NCBI RefSeq assembly: GCF_014356525.2 | Contig: NC_052508.1 | Location: forward strand, 45,301,858-45,365,857 | Reading direction: 5' to 3' | DNA length: 64,000 nt | Origin: Nilaparvata lugens | Lineage: Eukaryota > Arthropoda > Insecta > Hemiptera > Delphacidae | Shown here: positions 54,001 through 64,000 of the stretch, piece by piece | How the letters are laid out: each line of letters starts with the position of its first letter | How positions within the stretch are numbered: the first letter of the stretch is position 1 | Notes under the pieces: model-generated | What the model saw: the letters and a program-made list of their open reading frames with translations, nothing else | Databases searched by the model: none | Told to the model about the DNA's origin: nothing | Position numbers and translations under genes: made by a program

Positions 54001-57000
54001 TAAACTCTGTGCGAAAAAAACGAGCTCATCATTCACACTTAAGCTCTTTTTATTGTTAAATTGCAACAAAAATATTTGTTGTTTTATTATGATTAAGACT
54101 ATCGCCCCATTGGGTTATGTATAGAATGAGCTAAACTCAACTAAATATTGAGTATAAAATATGTAGGTATATACGTACGTATACGTACATGTACAACATG
54201 TACAGTAGTCTATGCTTATACATGTAGGGGGGCCCAGCTTACAACTGAATTATGCAGGGGGGGGGGCTCGAAGTAAAAAGTTTGAGAACCACTGCTCTAG
54301 GGCATTGTTTCTGGGTAAGAAACATATCTAAATATCATATTTAAATTGTCCGGAAGTCTTCAGTTACTCACACAGCGGCCATTTTGCTTTTTTCACGTAT
54401 TATTTTTTTTCTAAATAATGGTTAAACATACGAAACTTTGGTTGAAACTTTGCACAATCATTTATATTTATAAAAACTAGACAAAGCTACAAAAAAATGA
54501 TAATTTTTCAAATTCATAAAACAAAATGGCGGCCACTTAAAATTATGTTTCTTAAATAACTTAGAAACCGTTGGTTTTACAAAAAAGTTACAAGAATAAC
54601 TTTTTCCAGTAAATGTAATTACCGATCTATTGATCTCTAATTTTATTAAGATCGGACCAATATTGACTGAGATATGGCAGCTTTAGTGGTTGGTGACCCA
54701 CCTTTAGAGGATATGTAACGTTATTTCATTGTTTGAAATGACCTAAAATAGCATACTAATAACATGCAATGCAAATAGAGATTGTTGCATCATTGAGGCA
54801 TGCCTTGGTGTGCACTAAATATTGATCCAATCTTGAAAAATTAATACACTAATCTATAGGTAATTAAATTTACTAAAGAAAAATTTTTGTTAATCCAACG
54901 GTTTCTGAGTTATTTAAGAAACAACATTTGAGAAATTATCATAAATTTATTGTAGCTTTGTCTAGTTGTTATAAATGATTGTGCAAAGTTTTAACTTCGT
55001 ATATTTAACCATTATTTAGAAAAAAAATAATAAGTGAAAAAAGCAAAATGGCCACTGTGTGAGTAACTGAAGACTTCGGGACAATTCAGATATGCTATTT
55101 ATTAGATATGTTTGTTAGCTTGGAACAATGCCCTAGCCCTAGGCCCTAGAGTATTGGTACGGCGTTAGTAAACAATCTGTATGTTTTCAATCGGTAAAGG
55201 GAATGATAAGTTCCAAATTTACAATGTAATAAGATACGACTATAAAGTTTGTTTAACATCTTAATGGCGGATTTGTACCACGTGACAGTCAATGGTCATA
55301 CTGTGGGTAATATAGTTAGTTACTGTATCCTGCAAGAGCCTCTGCCCAGGGCTAGAACCGGTCAATGCCCTCAAACGCGGATGAGGGCGCAAGGCTAACC
55401 CCCTTGCCCTGTAGAAAAGTATTGTTGAGAAAACTAAAAAACCTAGAAATAGGACCAGAATGGAATCAGGAGAGCTGATTATGGATAGGTGGAAAGAATA
55501 CTTCCATGATTTATTAAATCGAAATATTGCAAAAGAAGAAAATGCCAACTTCATAGGCCCGGGTCAGTTCATTGAGCAGCCAACAATGTGTCCTGAAGCG
55601 GCCACCCAATCGCTCAAAAACAATAAGGCGCCTGCAGAGGATCTTATATCGGCTGAAATGCTGAAATTAGGTTATGAAGCCTTGCTGGAATGGCAACTTC
55701 ACTAGATAGATCAATGGGAAGAAGAATTAATGAAACTGCCATAATTATTCCATTCATAAAAAGGGAGTAGAAGTGACTGCTCCAATTACCGAGGTATTTC
55801 TTTGCTAAGAATAGTTTATAAGTTTCTAGAAAAGATAAATGGTACGCGATTGAAACGATTTTTCGAAGTGAACAATTATCGCTTTCAAAAGTTGAACAAT
55901 TTCAAAAATCTCGGTTCTATCATAACAAATTATAACAATGTTGAGACTGACATTAAAGCAAAACTAGCTGCCGCTAACAGATGCCATTATGCTCTGACCC
56001 AATATTTAAACCCCATAATTCTGATGCCATCAAGATTAACCTTCGATTTTCCACTTACTGACATGTTATCATTATTACTAAAAATAAAACGACAATAAGC
56101 AATAAGAAACACTGTTAAATTTCGTTTAATTGAAATCATAAGTTCTCAGAAGTAAACAAAAAAGTTTTACCTGCAGTTTGCAGAGGATTAAGAAATTCTC
56201 ATCTTCATCAAAATTGTCTGGTTCATCATCTTCATATACATCACACATCTTTACATCATATTCAATGAAATATCACCCAAAGAAATTCAACAATGTTGTA
56301 AATGTTAAGCAAGGAAGCCATGTACTGCCAATCCACAGAAGTTGAAAGCGATTGTTTGGATCTATAGAATCCTAAGCCTCTTTGAGGAAAAAGTGGTGAA
56401 CATCTTGCTGAAAGTGGAAAAAACACTTGTTCTATTCCATATGCAGGAAATGATATTTCCTGTATTTGCTTTGAATCCTTTTATTCTATAAAAAAATTTC
56501 GCTGAGCTTTTTCATTAAACACATTCTGCATTTTCCACACCACTAAAAGACACCATTTCAAGAATGAATTACCTTGGCGCTTCCTGAAACTGACGAAGAC
56601 ACTGAAGGACTTCATACTAAAGTGTTGTGGTGCAATATTATAGGCCAAATAGTACATTTCTCAATTATATAAGCGATTTTATTAAATATTTATGGACATG
56701 CAATATTGCATGTGGAGTACATTTTCAATCACCTGGAAAAAACAATAATAAACTATAGAAAAAGAAAAGAGAAGAGAAATACTACAGTTTAACATTGAAA
56801 TAAAGTTACCTCAAAAGTTTTAATCCAAATTCCAGAAGTTGAGTGGTTTTTTCATGTTCTTCCTTCTGTTCCTCCTCATTTGAAGAGTAGATCATGTGTA
56901 CACACTCGCTGTCAGTTTTGATCTCGGCAACATCCTCACTTTCAGGCTTAGGAATCTCTTCAGGTTCGGGTTCCTCGCTCCCAGAATGTCCTTCAAGTAC

Positions 57001-57146
57001 CTCCAACACATCCAAATTCACAGTCCAAAGTTCCTTATTGAGTGCATCGTCTGGTATAATGCACGCATTGGCATATGAACCAATTTTTCCAATCAGAGTT
57101 CTGAACTTTGCCATCTCATCCAGCGCTAATAAAGTTATAACGATTC
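50034..57146 (-). CDS. Unknown two-exon (or more) gene, minus strand
   Basis: Exons 57146-56810 and 51087-50034 join in phase (AG from the first plus G from the second makes Arg) to a frame of about 463 codons ending in TAA or TGA at 50034. No domain is recognised. The N-terminal exon has ALDEMAKFRTLIGKIGSYAN and then a strongly acidic stretch (HSGSEEPEPEEIPKPESED). The second begins FKKAPVFYSFKKLEESRRHF, and its C-terminal half is Ser/Asn/Gln/Tyr-rich and likely disordered, with one basic motif (PKRKLCEVD). The polypyrimidine acceptor before 57146 and the partial first codon imply at least one missing upstream exon, or a start at the ATG 57114 within this exon. Function unknown. Confidence 0.6.
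51088..51777. other. Intron of the unknown gene
   Basis: No element recognised. Confidence 0.4.
51778..52040. mobile_element. 263-bp hAT-type MITE with 8-bp duplication ATTTGAAT
   Basis: The left end CAGGGGCGTATATCAGGGGG and the right end TATATACGCCACTG are inverted; ATTTGAAT flanks it at 51770-51777 and 52041-52048. C-runs inside both ends pair with G-runs. The ends and the 8-bp duplication are those of hAT elements. Confidence 0.88.
52402..53905 (+). pseudogene. hAT transposase, ZBED5/SCAND3-like, interrupted
   Basis: 52402-52611 reads CVGICTDGARAMSGKYTGLR (catalytic Asp region) and WTHCIIHREALAAKCM. After a break filled by unrelated DNA, ILCEDMGSEHTALLFLTEARW and LSKGKALTRIFELR resume at about 53168, followed by LSLYECGFKSDNLELFPNLK. 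Near 53850 come the dimerisation-domain remains GFTALTAMKSKYRSRL after a TGA. The N-terminal BED finger is absent or unrecognisable. Stops and an insertion make it inactive. Confidence 0.88.
52923..53138. mobile_element. 216-bp foldback MITE with TTAA duplication
   Basis: GGCTGTTCGGTACACCTTTT at the left pairs with the right-end AAAAGGTGTACCAAACAGC; TTAA flanks both ends (52919-52922 and 53139-53142). The TTAA target suggests a piggyBac-type element. Nested in the hAT transposase. Confidence 0.85.
54297..55136. mobile_element. 840-bp foldback element
   Basis: CTAGGGCATTGTT at the left and AACAATGCCCTAG at the right are inverted; GAAGTCTTCAGTTACTCACA and GTGAGTAACTGAAGACTTC pair further in, giving arms of at least 170 bp. 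The hAT transposon is inserted at its left terminus. Confidence 0.85.
55460..56098 (+). pseudogene. LINE reverse-transcriptase remnant
   Basis: GELIMDRWKEYFHDLLNRNI and SLKNNKAPAEDLISAEMLKL are the linker and first RT block of endonuclease-encoding LINEs. RIVYKFLEKINGTRLKRFFE follows, then a jump to YRFQKLNNFKNLGSIITNYN and IKAKLAAANRCHYAL, which belong after the YADD box. The central palm, including the catalytic residues, is deleted. Confidence 0.75.
56810..57146 (-). CDS. Unknown gene, upstream exon
   Basis: Open for its full length; acceptor TTTTTTTTAG, donor GTAACTTT. Contains an ATG at 57114 that may be the start if no upstream exon exists. Acidic second half. Ends two bases into a codon. 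Confidence 0.6.
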
Positions 57147-58051
57147 CTAAAAAAAATATAAGTAATAAGGTATAAATGTATAGTATGATAAGTAATTATC
57201 TATAATATAATATTAAAAAGGATGAAATTGGCTTATACAAGTACGGGATAGGAAGTACATGTTTGACGCAACATCACGTCTGAACTACTGAACTTGATTT
57301 TTTTTATTATAATAATAAATAAATTTATATCCTTTCAAAAATACAAACAAGAAATTAAACATAAAAAGTACAAAATATCTAAAATACAATACAATAGGTC
57401 TATAAAAAATATGGAATTTAATTCTATTGGAAATTACCCTATTCAACTATGGGAAACTCATGTACTAAAGTAGGTGAAAGATTCCTAATTAATACAGATT
57501 CCTAATTTACTGAGGATGAATAAGAATACATTTTTGAAGAAAATAAAAGCATGATTATGTGCCCAAAATGATGTTGATGTTCTAAGAATTACCCCGATTT
57601 GGAATGTTTTGTATTAGTGTTTGTTTGGAGCCGAGATATATTGATTAGAGCTTAATGAATCTGGTTCTATTTCAGGCTATGTAATGTTTTGTATTATGTC
57701 TCAACTTTTATTAATTTATGTGTCTGTATATTATGCTGTACAGAGGTCTACTCATGTATGTAGCCTTGTTGTATTTGATGATTTATTATTGCTGATAAAT
57801 TAGCTTATTTCTTAAGAATAGTAATAAAATTTACTTGATGCTACAGACGCTGTGCGCTAAAAAGCCTTTAAAGTGATCAACTAAACTCCAAATAATATAT
57901 GTGTTTCAACCACTTATCTAGTAATCACAATGAACTAAATAACTAACAATCACCACGTAACTTGTCAAAATGGTCATATAATTTCCAAAACTGAAGAATA
58001 AATATAAAACTAAATTTATGATGGAAATATTTTTTTTTTTAAACGTACATA
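57147..58051. other. No gene seen
   Basis: AT-rich sequence upstream of the unknown gene's acceptor. An upstream exon could lie here or beyond but none was recognised. Confidence 0.4.
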
Positions 58052-58736
58052 CTAGGAGTTCTGTGAACAGTAGACCTCGCGCAGTTATAAACCACAGCCT
58101 CCTCTTATATTGTCCATTAGAGTAAATACCCTGTCTATATGTCGTGTCGGCGAGATATCGGTGTGAAAACGGCTAATGGCTGGTGTTGGGGTTGGTGTAT
58201 CAAAAATGCTAACATCTAAAGCTAATCTCCTTCAAGACATACTGGCAACAGAACAGCCCGAGTTCAAAGCAGAGAAAGGTCGAGAGACAATACTATGTTA
58301 TTTTAGTATTGCATGCAATCAATAGTTCATTTAATAGTGAATAAAAATTGCACTCAATGAGGCATGCAATTAATAGTCCACACAGCAGCTGATTTTTTAC
58401 CAAGTTACATTGAGAAATTAAATTGCATGCGTCATGGCATGCAATTTATAATCCACTCGACAGCTGATTTATGATGAATAATTCTAGTATGCTTTTTACT
58501 CTAATATTGGCGTATGAAGGAGGCTCCGTTTCCTTTTATATTATCCTTGAAATGAAAAATTTCAAAAAAACCTTGTATATACGTCGACGCGCAATTTAAA
58601 AAGGAACAAACCTGTCAAATTTCATGAAAATCTATTGCTGCGTTTCGCCGTAAATGCGCAACATATAAACATTTAAACATAAAGAGAAATGCAAAGCCAT
58701 CGTCTTGAATCTTAGACCTCACTTCGCTCGGTCAAT
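58052..58736 (+). repeat. Repeat H, uninterrupted copy
   Basis: CTAGGAGTTCTGTGAACAGT through TTGCATGCAATT and GTTTCGCCGTAAATGCGCAA to ATCTTAGACCTCACTTCGCTCGGTC. It serves as the empty site for the insertions at 47111 and 45061. Read inversely, it ends ...CAGAACTCCTAG followed by T, compatible with a Helitron CTRR/T end, but a terminal hairpin is not evident. Confidence 0.75.
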
Positions 58737-58770
58737 TAAGGGCTACTTAATTTTTTTATTTTGAAAATAA

Positions 58771-58839
58771 TACCATAGTACCCTTTTAAAACCTTTTTAG
58801 GTAACAAATTTGTGTTTTTCAAAAGGGTACTATGGTATT
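58771..58839. repeat. Hairpin with 23-bp inverted ends
   Basis: AATACCATAGTACCCTTTT pairs with AAAAGGGTACTATGGTATT at the right; small MITE. Confidence 0.85.
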
Positions 58840-59442
58840 ACTTTACATTTATCATCTATTTTTGCCAGGCGCGGATCCAGGACCCTAAACTGGTGAGGGG
58901 GGGGGCGATTGGGGTGGTCGAACAGGAGACCCCCCCCGTTCGACTCCCCCCACCACACGGAAATTTATTTTTGAAGTTTTTCAACCGAAAACAGCATTTG
59001 AGAGCTTTATTTGTTGACGTTGATTGGATTTTTGAATTTGTTCATTTATATTTATATGATATTTAATATGATATGATATTATATATTTAATATTTATATG
59101 ATAATTATTTACTGCAACTACAGTAGTAGTCCAGTCACTATATACATTGGTGCTTGCAATTTATATTGCAGTTCTGATTTCTTAATGTGTTAGACAAATT
59201 GATAGACAATTCATCCTTGAGTGTACTTTAACCAGTATTTCAATTCTCAAAAAATGACAAAATTCCATATTGAAAGCTGCTTATCTTGTGAAATATTTCG
59301 GATGTGGAAATGATTATTTGTGCAACTAATGCAATGTTTGGCTGTATGATTTTGTAATTAATAACAAATTTAATTTTAAAATTGATAATACAATAAAAAA
59401 TCGTTTTCTTATAAATTTTAAAATTTTCAAATTTAATATGTT
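58840..59442. other. No gene seen; possible hAT-end scrap
   Basis: CCAGGCGCGGATCCAGGACC (58865) resembles one end of a hAT element, with no matching partner found. The remainder is anonymous. Confidence 0.35.
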
Positions 59443-59589
59443 TTCCTTGCCCTATTACCATAGGTAAGGAAAGTATTGCTTTCCGAAAAAATTAAGGTAC
59501 CTCAATTTCTAAATTTCTATACGTTTCAAGGTCAAGGTCCCCTGATTCCAAATAAATGTTTTTTGGGTATTGGTCTGTCTCTCTCTCTC

Positions 59590-59621
<32 letters not shown>

Positions 59622-60245
59622 TACACGATATCTCATCTCCCAACTAACGGAATGACTTGAAATTTGGAACTTAAGGTCCACACAATATAAGGATCCGACA
59701 CGAACAATTTCGATCAAATGCAATTCAAGATGGCGGCTAAAATGGAGAAAATGTTGTCAAAAACAGGGGTTTTCGCGATTTTCTCGAAAACGACTCCAAC
59801 GATTTCGATTAAATTTATACCTAGAATAGTCATTGGTAAGCTCTATCAACTGCCACAAGTCCCATATCTGTAAAAATTTCAGGAGCTCCACCTCATCTAT
59901 GCAAAGTTTGATTTTAGATTCCCAATTATCAGGCTTCAGATACAATTTAAACAAAAAAAATCGAGTGGAAAAGAATGAGCATGAAAATCTCTGCAATTAG
60001 TGTTCAGTAACATTTTCACTTGAAATTGAGAATAAGCTCGAAATTTGAGAAAATGTGATTTTCCAATTGCAAACTGTTGGCAAATGTTGATTCTATTAAA
60101 TTTTTCACTATGAAGAGATAGCAGACCCTCGTATGTCTCCAGCGTTATGTCCTGTCACCAGCTGGATCAGATCTTTGTTTATAAGTAGACTTGAGATGCG
60201 CGTGATCACTAGCGTCAGGTGATCTATTCTCATAACGGCAAGGAA
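59443..60245 (+). mobile_element. GT-microsatellite element (family C), copy 4
   Basis: Starts TTTTCCTTGCCCTATTACCA, has a (CT)/(GT) run at 59580-59622, and ends near AACGGCAAGGAAAAAGTTGTG. Lacks the 166-bp array and the LINE 3' insert, and so gives the empty site (59880/59881) for 30642-31114. Confidence 0.8.
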
Positions 60246-60249
60246 AAAG

Positions 60250-60850
60250 TTGTGAAATAATTTACAGCCGATTTTAAAAATAGCGATTTCAGTATCTCAT
60301 TTTATCGCGATTTTTCTCTCAATCAAGAGTCTCTAAAATGAGTCTGAAACATCATAGAAACTCATGATTGATTCCAAATTGAATACAATTCCATCCTCTA
60401 CGAGCTCAGTTGCCTAAAATTCATTTTGAATCACTGTATCCTATCATAGAACTTCCTAAACCGTTGATATGAGGAGAGTATCTTTGATTTCTTCATTTTA
60501 TTAATGATTGAATTTTACATTACGGTCATATTCTTCCATTTAAAGCAACTAAAAGAGGAGAAAAAATCAAATTCAATTCTAAAATTCAAGATTACGTCCT
60601 TATTTATAATAATGGGTTACCGACATACATAGCTCTAAATTATTGGTCATTTCTTTGTGTATTGAAATACTGGTTGAACTACACTCAGTTGAATTTTATA
60701 TTTTTCGATCGAATTCGACTTATGATCAATGATTTTAAACCGTCTTGACGAGCAGAGAAGAATGAGCTGTGGTACAATGAGATCCGATCATTGTGTCAAA
60801 AGTTATGAGTGTTTGAAATTTTGATCCTTGAGGTGTCCTTACGCGCGCTA
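60250..60850 (-). repeat. Inverse copy of the 23725-24400 foldback spacer
   Basis: CTCATAACTTTTGACACAATGATCGGATC at 23755-23785 is inverted here near 60780-60812, and flanking blocks (GAGGTGTCCTTA; AGCTGTGGTACAATGAG) keep the order. Confidence 0.75.
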
Positions 60851-61043
60851 AATTAAGAGCATCTAACGGATTGAAGTAGACAAATCCTACATGGATACTA
60901 GTCATGTAAACACGGTTGCCAAGGTGACTGTTTTAGCAACGAACGTTTACAAGTAAATAACTAGTTGGATTTTGATGAGAGATGGTCAAAGATTATGTTA
61001 TTTTTATTTTTATATTGTTCGATGTAAACTTTTAATGAATTAA

Positions 61044-61410
61044 GGGCCGGTTTCCGAGCTCGGGATTTAGCTAAGTCCTAGACTTTAAACAGCTGGAGTC
61101 AGAAAATTGGCTTTCCAAAACGTGGTGCAGCTTTTATAACAGTAGTCGTAGTTTTTATTTTCTCATCTCTATAATTGGAAACGTTTTTACATGACTAAAT
61201 TGGACATTCCTAAATAATTCAAAATAGCTGAAACTTTACACTATTTTCTCTTTATTCTATTTTGTGTTCAATTTTCTAGTTTTTCGAAATTTAATTCAAA
61301 CATGACCATGACAATGACTGCGACTACGCCCTATTTTGGAAAACCAATTTTCTGACTCCAGCTGTTTAAAGTCTAGGACTTAACTAAATCCCGAGCTCGG
61401 AAACCGGCTC
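61044..61410. mobile_element. 367-bp MITE with GGGCCGGTTTCCGAG ends
   Basis: GGGCCGGTTTCCGAGCTCGG at the left is inverted at the right (CCGAGCTCGGAAACCGGCTC). The sub-terminal sequences, including CAGCTGGAGTCAGAAAATTGG and TTCCTAAATAATTCAAAATAG, match the 1.48-kb element at 11352-12832. The flanks (TAA and TTG) do not form a clean duplication. Confidence 0.85.
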
Positions 61411-61504
61411 TTGGTGTCAATTACAAAAGCACATTTACAGCATTAACAAAAAGGAATTGTGCTAAAAGTTTGTTACACAAAAAAAAGTTTTGCATCCATC
61501 AAAA

Positions 61505-62018
61505 ATGGAGATGGAAACATTCAACGAGATAGTAAATTCGCTCAAAGAAGGTATGCTGGAATCTATATCTAATATGGAACAAAACTTGCAAAAGGAAATT
61601 GAAAAGGGCACTATATGTTGAAAAATTAGATTTTGATAAATTAATGTTAGCACTAGAACATCGCTATGGGGATGGCCACTTACAGAACGTATACAGATGT
61701 CAACTGAAAAGTCGTTTTCAAAGAAATGGTGAGAGTTTGCAAGAACTTGGAGCTGATGTAGAGCAGTTGGCTCAAATCGCTTATATTTCTGCACCAGTCG
61801 ATATTCAACAACATTTAGCCACGCAAACATTCATAGATGGGATTCGTGATAACAAAATAAAGAGGTCATTGTTGATTGGGAACCATCTTAATATGCGGTC
61901 CGCACTCACCCAAGCTCTGACATTGGATGCTGCTAAGAGAGCAGTTCATGCTTTACTACCAACTCGCCAGAGTAGAGTACTAAATACGGATGAGGTGACA
62001 CAAGATAACAACAATTTA
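61505..62018 (+). pseudogene. Gag, Ty3/gypsy type (broken)
   Basis: An N-terminal segment from ATG 61505 (MEMETFNEIVNSLKEGM) stops at TGA near 61620. The main gag core is in another frame: KLDFDKLMLALEHRYGDGHL, NGESLQELGADVEQLAQIAY, QHLATQTFIDGIRDNKIKRS and LTQALTLDAAKRA, matching the retrotransposon-gag capsid region. The part between is deleted. The frame is then cut by the inserted element at 62019. Degenerate. Confidence 0.8.
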
Positions 62019-63092
62019 GGGCCGGTTTCCGAGCTCGGGATTTAGCTCTAGACTTTAACTGGCTTTAAACTCTGGAGTCAGAAAATTGGCTTTCTGAGTC
62101 AGAGCGTTAACGTAGTTGAGGATTCTAGACTCTGGAGTTTAAAGATCATGTTAGACCCTGGAGTTTATAATTTCGCTTTCTGAGTGAAGGGCTTATAAGT
62201 CCAGGACTTGAATTGGATTCTCGCCTCTTTCTGAGTCAAGGATTTATCAAAAATCGTTAAGTCCAGGACTTGAAACAGCATGATTTTAAACCCTCGACTG
62301 GGGTAGGGTTTAAATTCAAGTTCTAGACTTAACTGAGCAAACACAATTCAGTTATTGTTTTGGAGTAGATGAAAAGCCAAATAGATATCATGGAATACCT
62401 AAATTATTTGGATTAGTCCATCTAAATTCATAATTTATAGTTTGCAAGTTCATTTTGAAATAAAATTGTATCAGAAATATGCGTAAGAAACTAACCTCAT
62501 TTTACGAACTATAACATAACCTAAAAATGTTCAAGCAAAATAATACAAGGATTGCCTTGGAATTTATATTCCAATCTGAATGTTATTATTTAATGCCATA
62601 TTCAACATATTAATAACAATAATAAATTATTACTCCAGTTTTTTTCAAAACAAATACGTTTTCAAACTGAATAGCCTAATGAAATTTTTATTCCAAAATC
62701 ACTGGTTAGGATCAATGATCAATAATAGCATAACGTAAAATGAAATGTTTATTCATTCACCTTTCAAAGGTTTTGCTTTGAATAAGCCAACAAAGAAATC
62801 TGATCGTATTTTTACAATATAGTTTTTTGGAGAGCATGCTCATTTGAATTGCCCCGCTGTAATCAGCTGTTTCCGTTTTGCTATAATGCCAACAAAACAA
62901 CAGCAAAATATTGTGAATTTCCTTCACGTTTAATGCGTTAAAGTCCTGGACTCAAATAAGTCGAGAACTTGATAGACTCCGGAGTTAGAAGATAAATTCG
63001 TGACTCAGAAAGTCAATTTAGACCCGAGAGCTTATTTCAGTCCTGGACTCTGTAAGTCAGAACTTATAGATCCGGAGCTCGGAAACCGGCCC
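62019..63092. mobile_element. 1.07-kb element with GGGCCGGTTTCCGAG ends and TTA duplication
   Basis: GGGCCGGTTTCCGAGCTCGG begins it and CCGGAGCTCGGAAACCGGCCC ends it; TTA flanks both sides (62016-62018 and 63093-63095). Sub-terminal AGTCCTGGACT/AGTCCAGGACT motifs are repeated several times in both orientations. The interior has no ORF and differs from the copies at 11352 and 61044. The gag reading phase is the same on both sides once insert and one TTA are discounted. Confidence 0.88.
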
Positions 63093-63095
63093 TTA

Positions 63096-63275
63096 GAGTG
63101 ATGACTGTGTGGAAAGAGTGGACATATACAATTATTATGGTGTCCTCAACAAAAATGTGAAAATCGATGTTGGAACTGTGGTAAATTAGGACATTCGAAG
63201 AGATGTTGTAAATTTGTACCTACGAAAAATAAGTCAGTAGCAAAATTACTAAACAACACTGAACAGAGGGAAAAC
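63096..63275 (+). pseudogene. Gag nucleocapsid with zinc knuckles
   Basis: CWNCGKLGHSKRCC (63168) is a CX2CX4HX4C knuckle. A damaged second knuckle (CGKSGHIQLLWC) precedes it, after two TGA codons at 63099-63104. It is in the same frame as the gag core left of the insertion. Confidence 0.75.
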
Positions 63276-63279
63276 TAAA

Positions 63280-63709
63280 TTCAGCTGACATTGGGAGGCG
63301 AATGTCAGCTGCTACCAATGAGACCTCAGAAGCAATTGGTAGTGCTACTATGATTAAAAGGAATGGGAACAGCTTACACATGAATGGGACAATTGAAGGG
63401 GAAGAGTGTTTGGTAACAATTGACATAGGAGCAACATCATCAATCATACGTCCAGATTTAATTGATTGTACAAAAGTTAAACAGATAGAAAGAAAATTTG
63501 TACTTCAAACTGATTCTGGAGAAAAAGTCCCTGTACATGGAAAAGCTGACATTGTCTTATATCTTGGTCGAAAGAGAATAAGAGCTACCGTTTTCGTTGC
63601 ATCAATAATGGATGATTTCATTTTAGGCCTAGATCTTATGAGAGAGTATACATTTGTAATTGATATCTCCAGGAATGTTATTAAATTGGTAATGAATATT
63701 TGCATTTAA
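63280..63709 (+). pseudogene. Retropepsin-like aspartic protease, Ty3/gypsy type
   Basis: The frame from near 63302 carries VTIDIGATSSIIRPDLID, where the usual DTG/DSG active-site triplet reads DIG, and IMDDFILGLDLM, the flap-distal motif of retroviral-type proteases. The change at the catalytic triplet suggests loss of activity. The frame is shifted relative to the knuckle and ends at TAA 63707-63709, after a further shift near 63690. Confidence 0.75.
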
Positions 63710-64000
63710 ATCATCACCAGGAAAACAAAACAATAGAACAGGAAGTTTGTAACAAAATAAGACTGTTTACAATAGAAGAGGAACTTATACCACCTTTTTC
63801 AGAAGTACTGGTCATGACAAAACCTGAAAGAATGTTGGAAAATGAGACAAACCTAATTGAGCCTAACCAGAGCATGTATAATAGAGGGTTGTTGACTGGA
63901 CACTCAATTATTGGAAAAAATGAAACAATTTCCGTTCTCATTGCAAATGTTACTGAAGAACCGAAAGTGATAGAGAAAGGTAAGGCAGTGGCAAATTGTA
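63690..64000 (+). pseudogene. Start of pol, cut by the window edge
   Basis: An open frame one base off the protease frame continues to the last base: IEEELIPPFSEVLVMTKPER, YNRGLLTGHSII and VTEEPKVIEKGKAVAN. These are the usual residues between protease and reverse transcriptase in Ty3/gypsy polyproteins. The RT catalytic region lies beyond the window. Confidence 0.7.

Larger units (their letters stand above)
52154..54294 (+). mobile_element. hAT (ZBED5/SCAND3-like) transposon with 8-bp duplication
   Basis: The left end CAGTGCAGTGCTTCTCAAAG and the right end GTTTGAGAACCACTG are inverted (the left end has a 5-bp CAGTG duplication). CTCTAGGG flanks both sides exactly (52146-52153 and 54295-54302). 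It contains a decayed hAT transposase and lies in the intron of the unknown gene. Confidence 0.92.
61505..64000 (+). mobile_element. Ty3/gypsy-like gag-pol, decayed, runs off the right edge
   Basis: Gag, zinc knuckles, an aspartic protease and the start of pol are in order, with frame breaks and a 1.07-kb insertion at 62019-63092. No LTR is visible in the window; the 5' LTR should lie left of 61505 but is not recognised. Confidence 0.75.

Noticed and set aside
56165..56285. Acidic open stretch (YEDDEPDNFDEDENF) followed by a GTAAAAC donor on the minus strand, between the two exons of the unknown gene
   Set aside because: Its reading phase does not fit the flanking exons, which join to each other directly in phase; inclusion would create a stop. 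It might be an alternative exon but is not annotated.
58865..58960. GCGGATCCAGG-type hAT end beside poly-G and poly-C runs
   Set aside because: No partner end or target duplication could be found, so no element is called.
1..64000. CRISPR arrays, tRNA/rRNA genes, prokaryotic operons or defence islands
   Set aside because: No regularly spaced short direct repeats with unique spacers, no tRNA-like cloverleaf recognised by eye, and the gene structure is eukaryotic throughout.

Overview
This is an AT-rich animal nuclear window, most likely from an insect and probably a hemipteran. The evidence is spliced genes with GT-AG introns, a dense load of eukaryotic transposons (non-LTR, Penelope-like, Ty3/gypsy-like, hAT, Tc1/mariner-like, foldback elements and MITEs), and no prokaryotic operons or phage genes. 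The species is not stated in the sequence; the hemipteran placement is an impression from the repeat types, not a demonstrated fact.

Only one gene is recognised with confidence. UBR7, a PHD-finger and UBR-box putative E3 ubiquitin ligase, lies on the minus strand from 39408 (ATG) to 15132 (stop). Nine coding exons join in phase to give 415 residues with no internal stop, so it looks complete and functional. A second minus-strand gene of unknown function is represented by two phase-compatible exons (57146-56810 and 51087-50034), separated by a 5.7-kb intron full of transposons; its first exon(s) are not identified.

Layout: 1-5.1 kb holds a 64-bp tandem array, a three-unit foldback array and anonymous AT-rich DNA. 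5.8-8.1 kb is a decayed element whose protein resembles the poorly characterised DUF7869 (DDE-like) family, bounded by near-identical terminal inverted repeats. 8.2-15 kb holds several foldback elements, including a 1.5-kb element with TAA target duplication. 15.1-39.4 kb is UBR7, whose introns 8, 7, 4, 2 and 1 carry nested elements; intron 4 alone is about 11.5 kb and contains two non-LTR retrotransposons, a large split foldback element and a GT-microsatellite element that was itself hit by a LINE 3' end. 40-49 kb is a Penelope-like element between long direct repeats, TA microsatellites and nested copies of several dispersed families. 50-57 kb is the unknown gene with a hAT transposon (perfect 8-bp target duplication) inserted in its intron. 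57-64 kb holds further copies of the same repeat families and a degenerate Ty3/gypsy-like gag-pol that has been split by a 1.07-kb element and runs off the right edge.

No new cellular system such as a defence or biosynthetic cluster is visible. What is unusual is the nesting. Several insertions can be proven inside the window because an uninterrupted (empty-site) copy of the same repeat lies elsewhere in it. The best candidates for undescribed biology are the DUF7869 element, the family sharing the GGGCCGGTTTCCGAG ends, and the large inverted repeats inside UBR7 introns.
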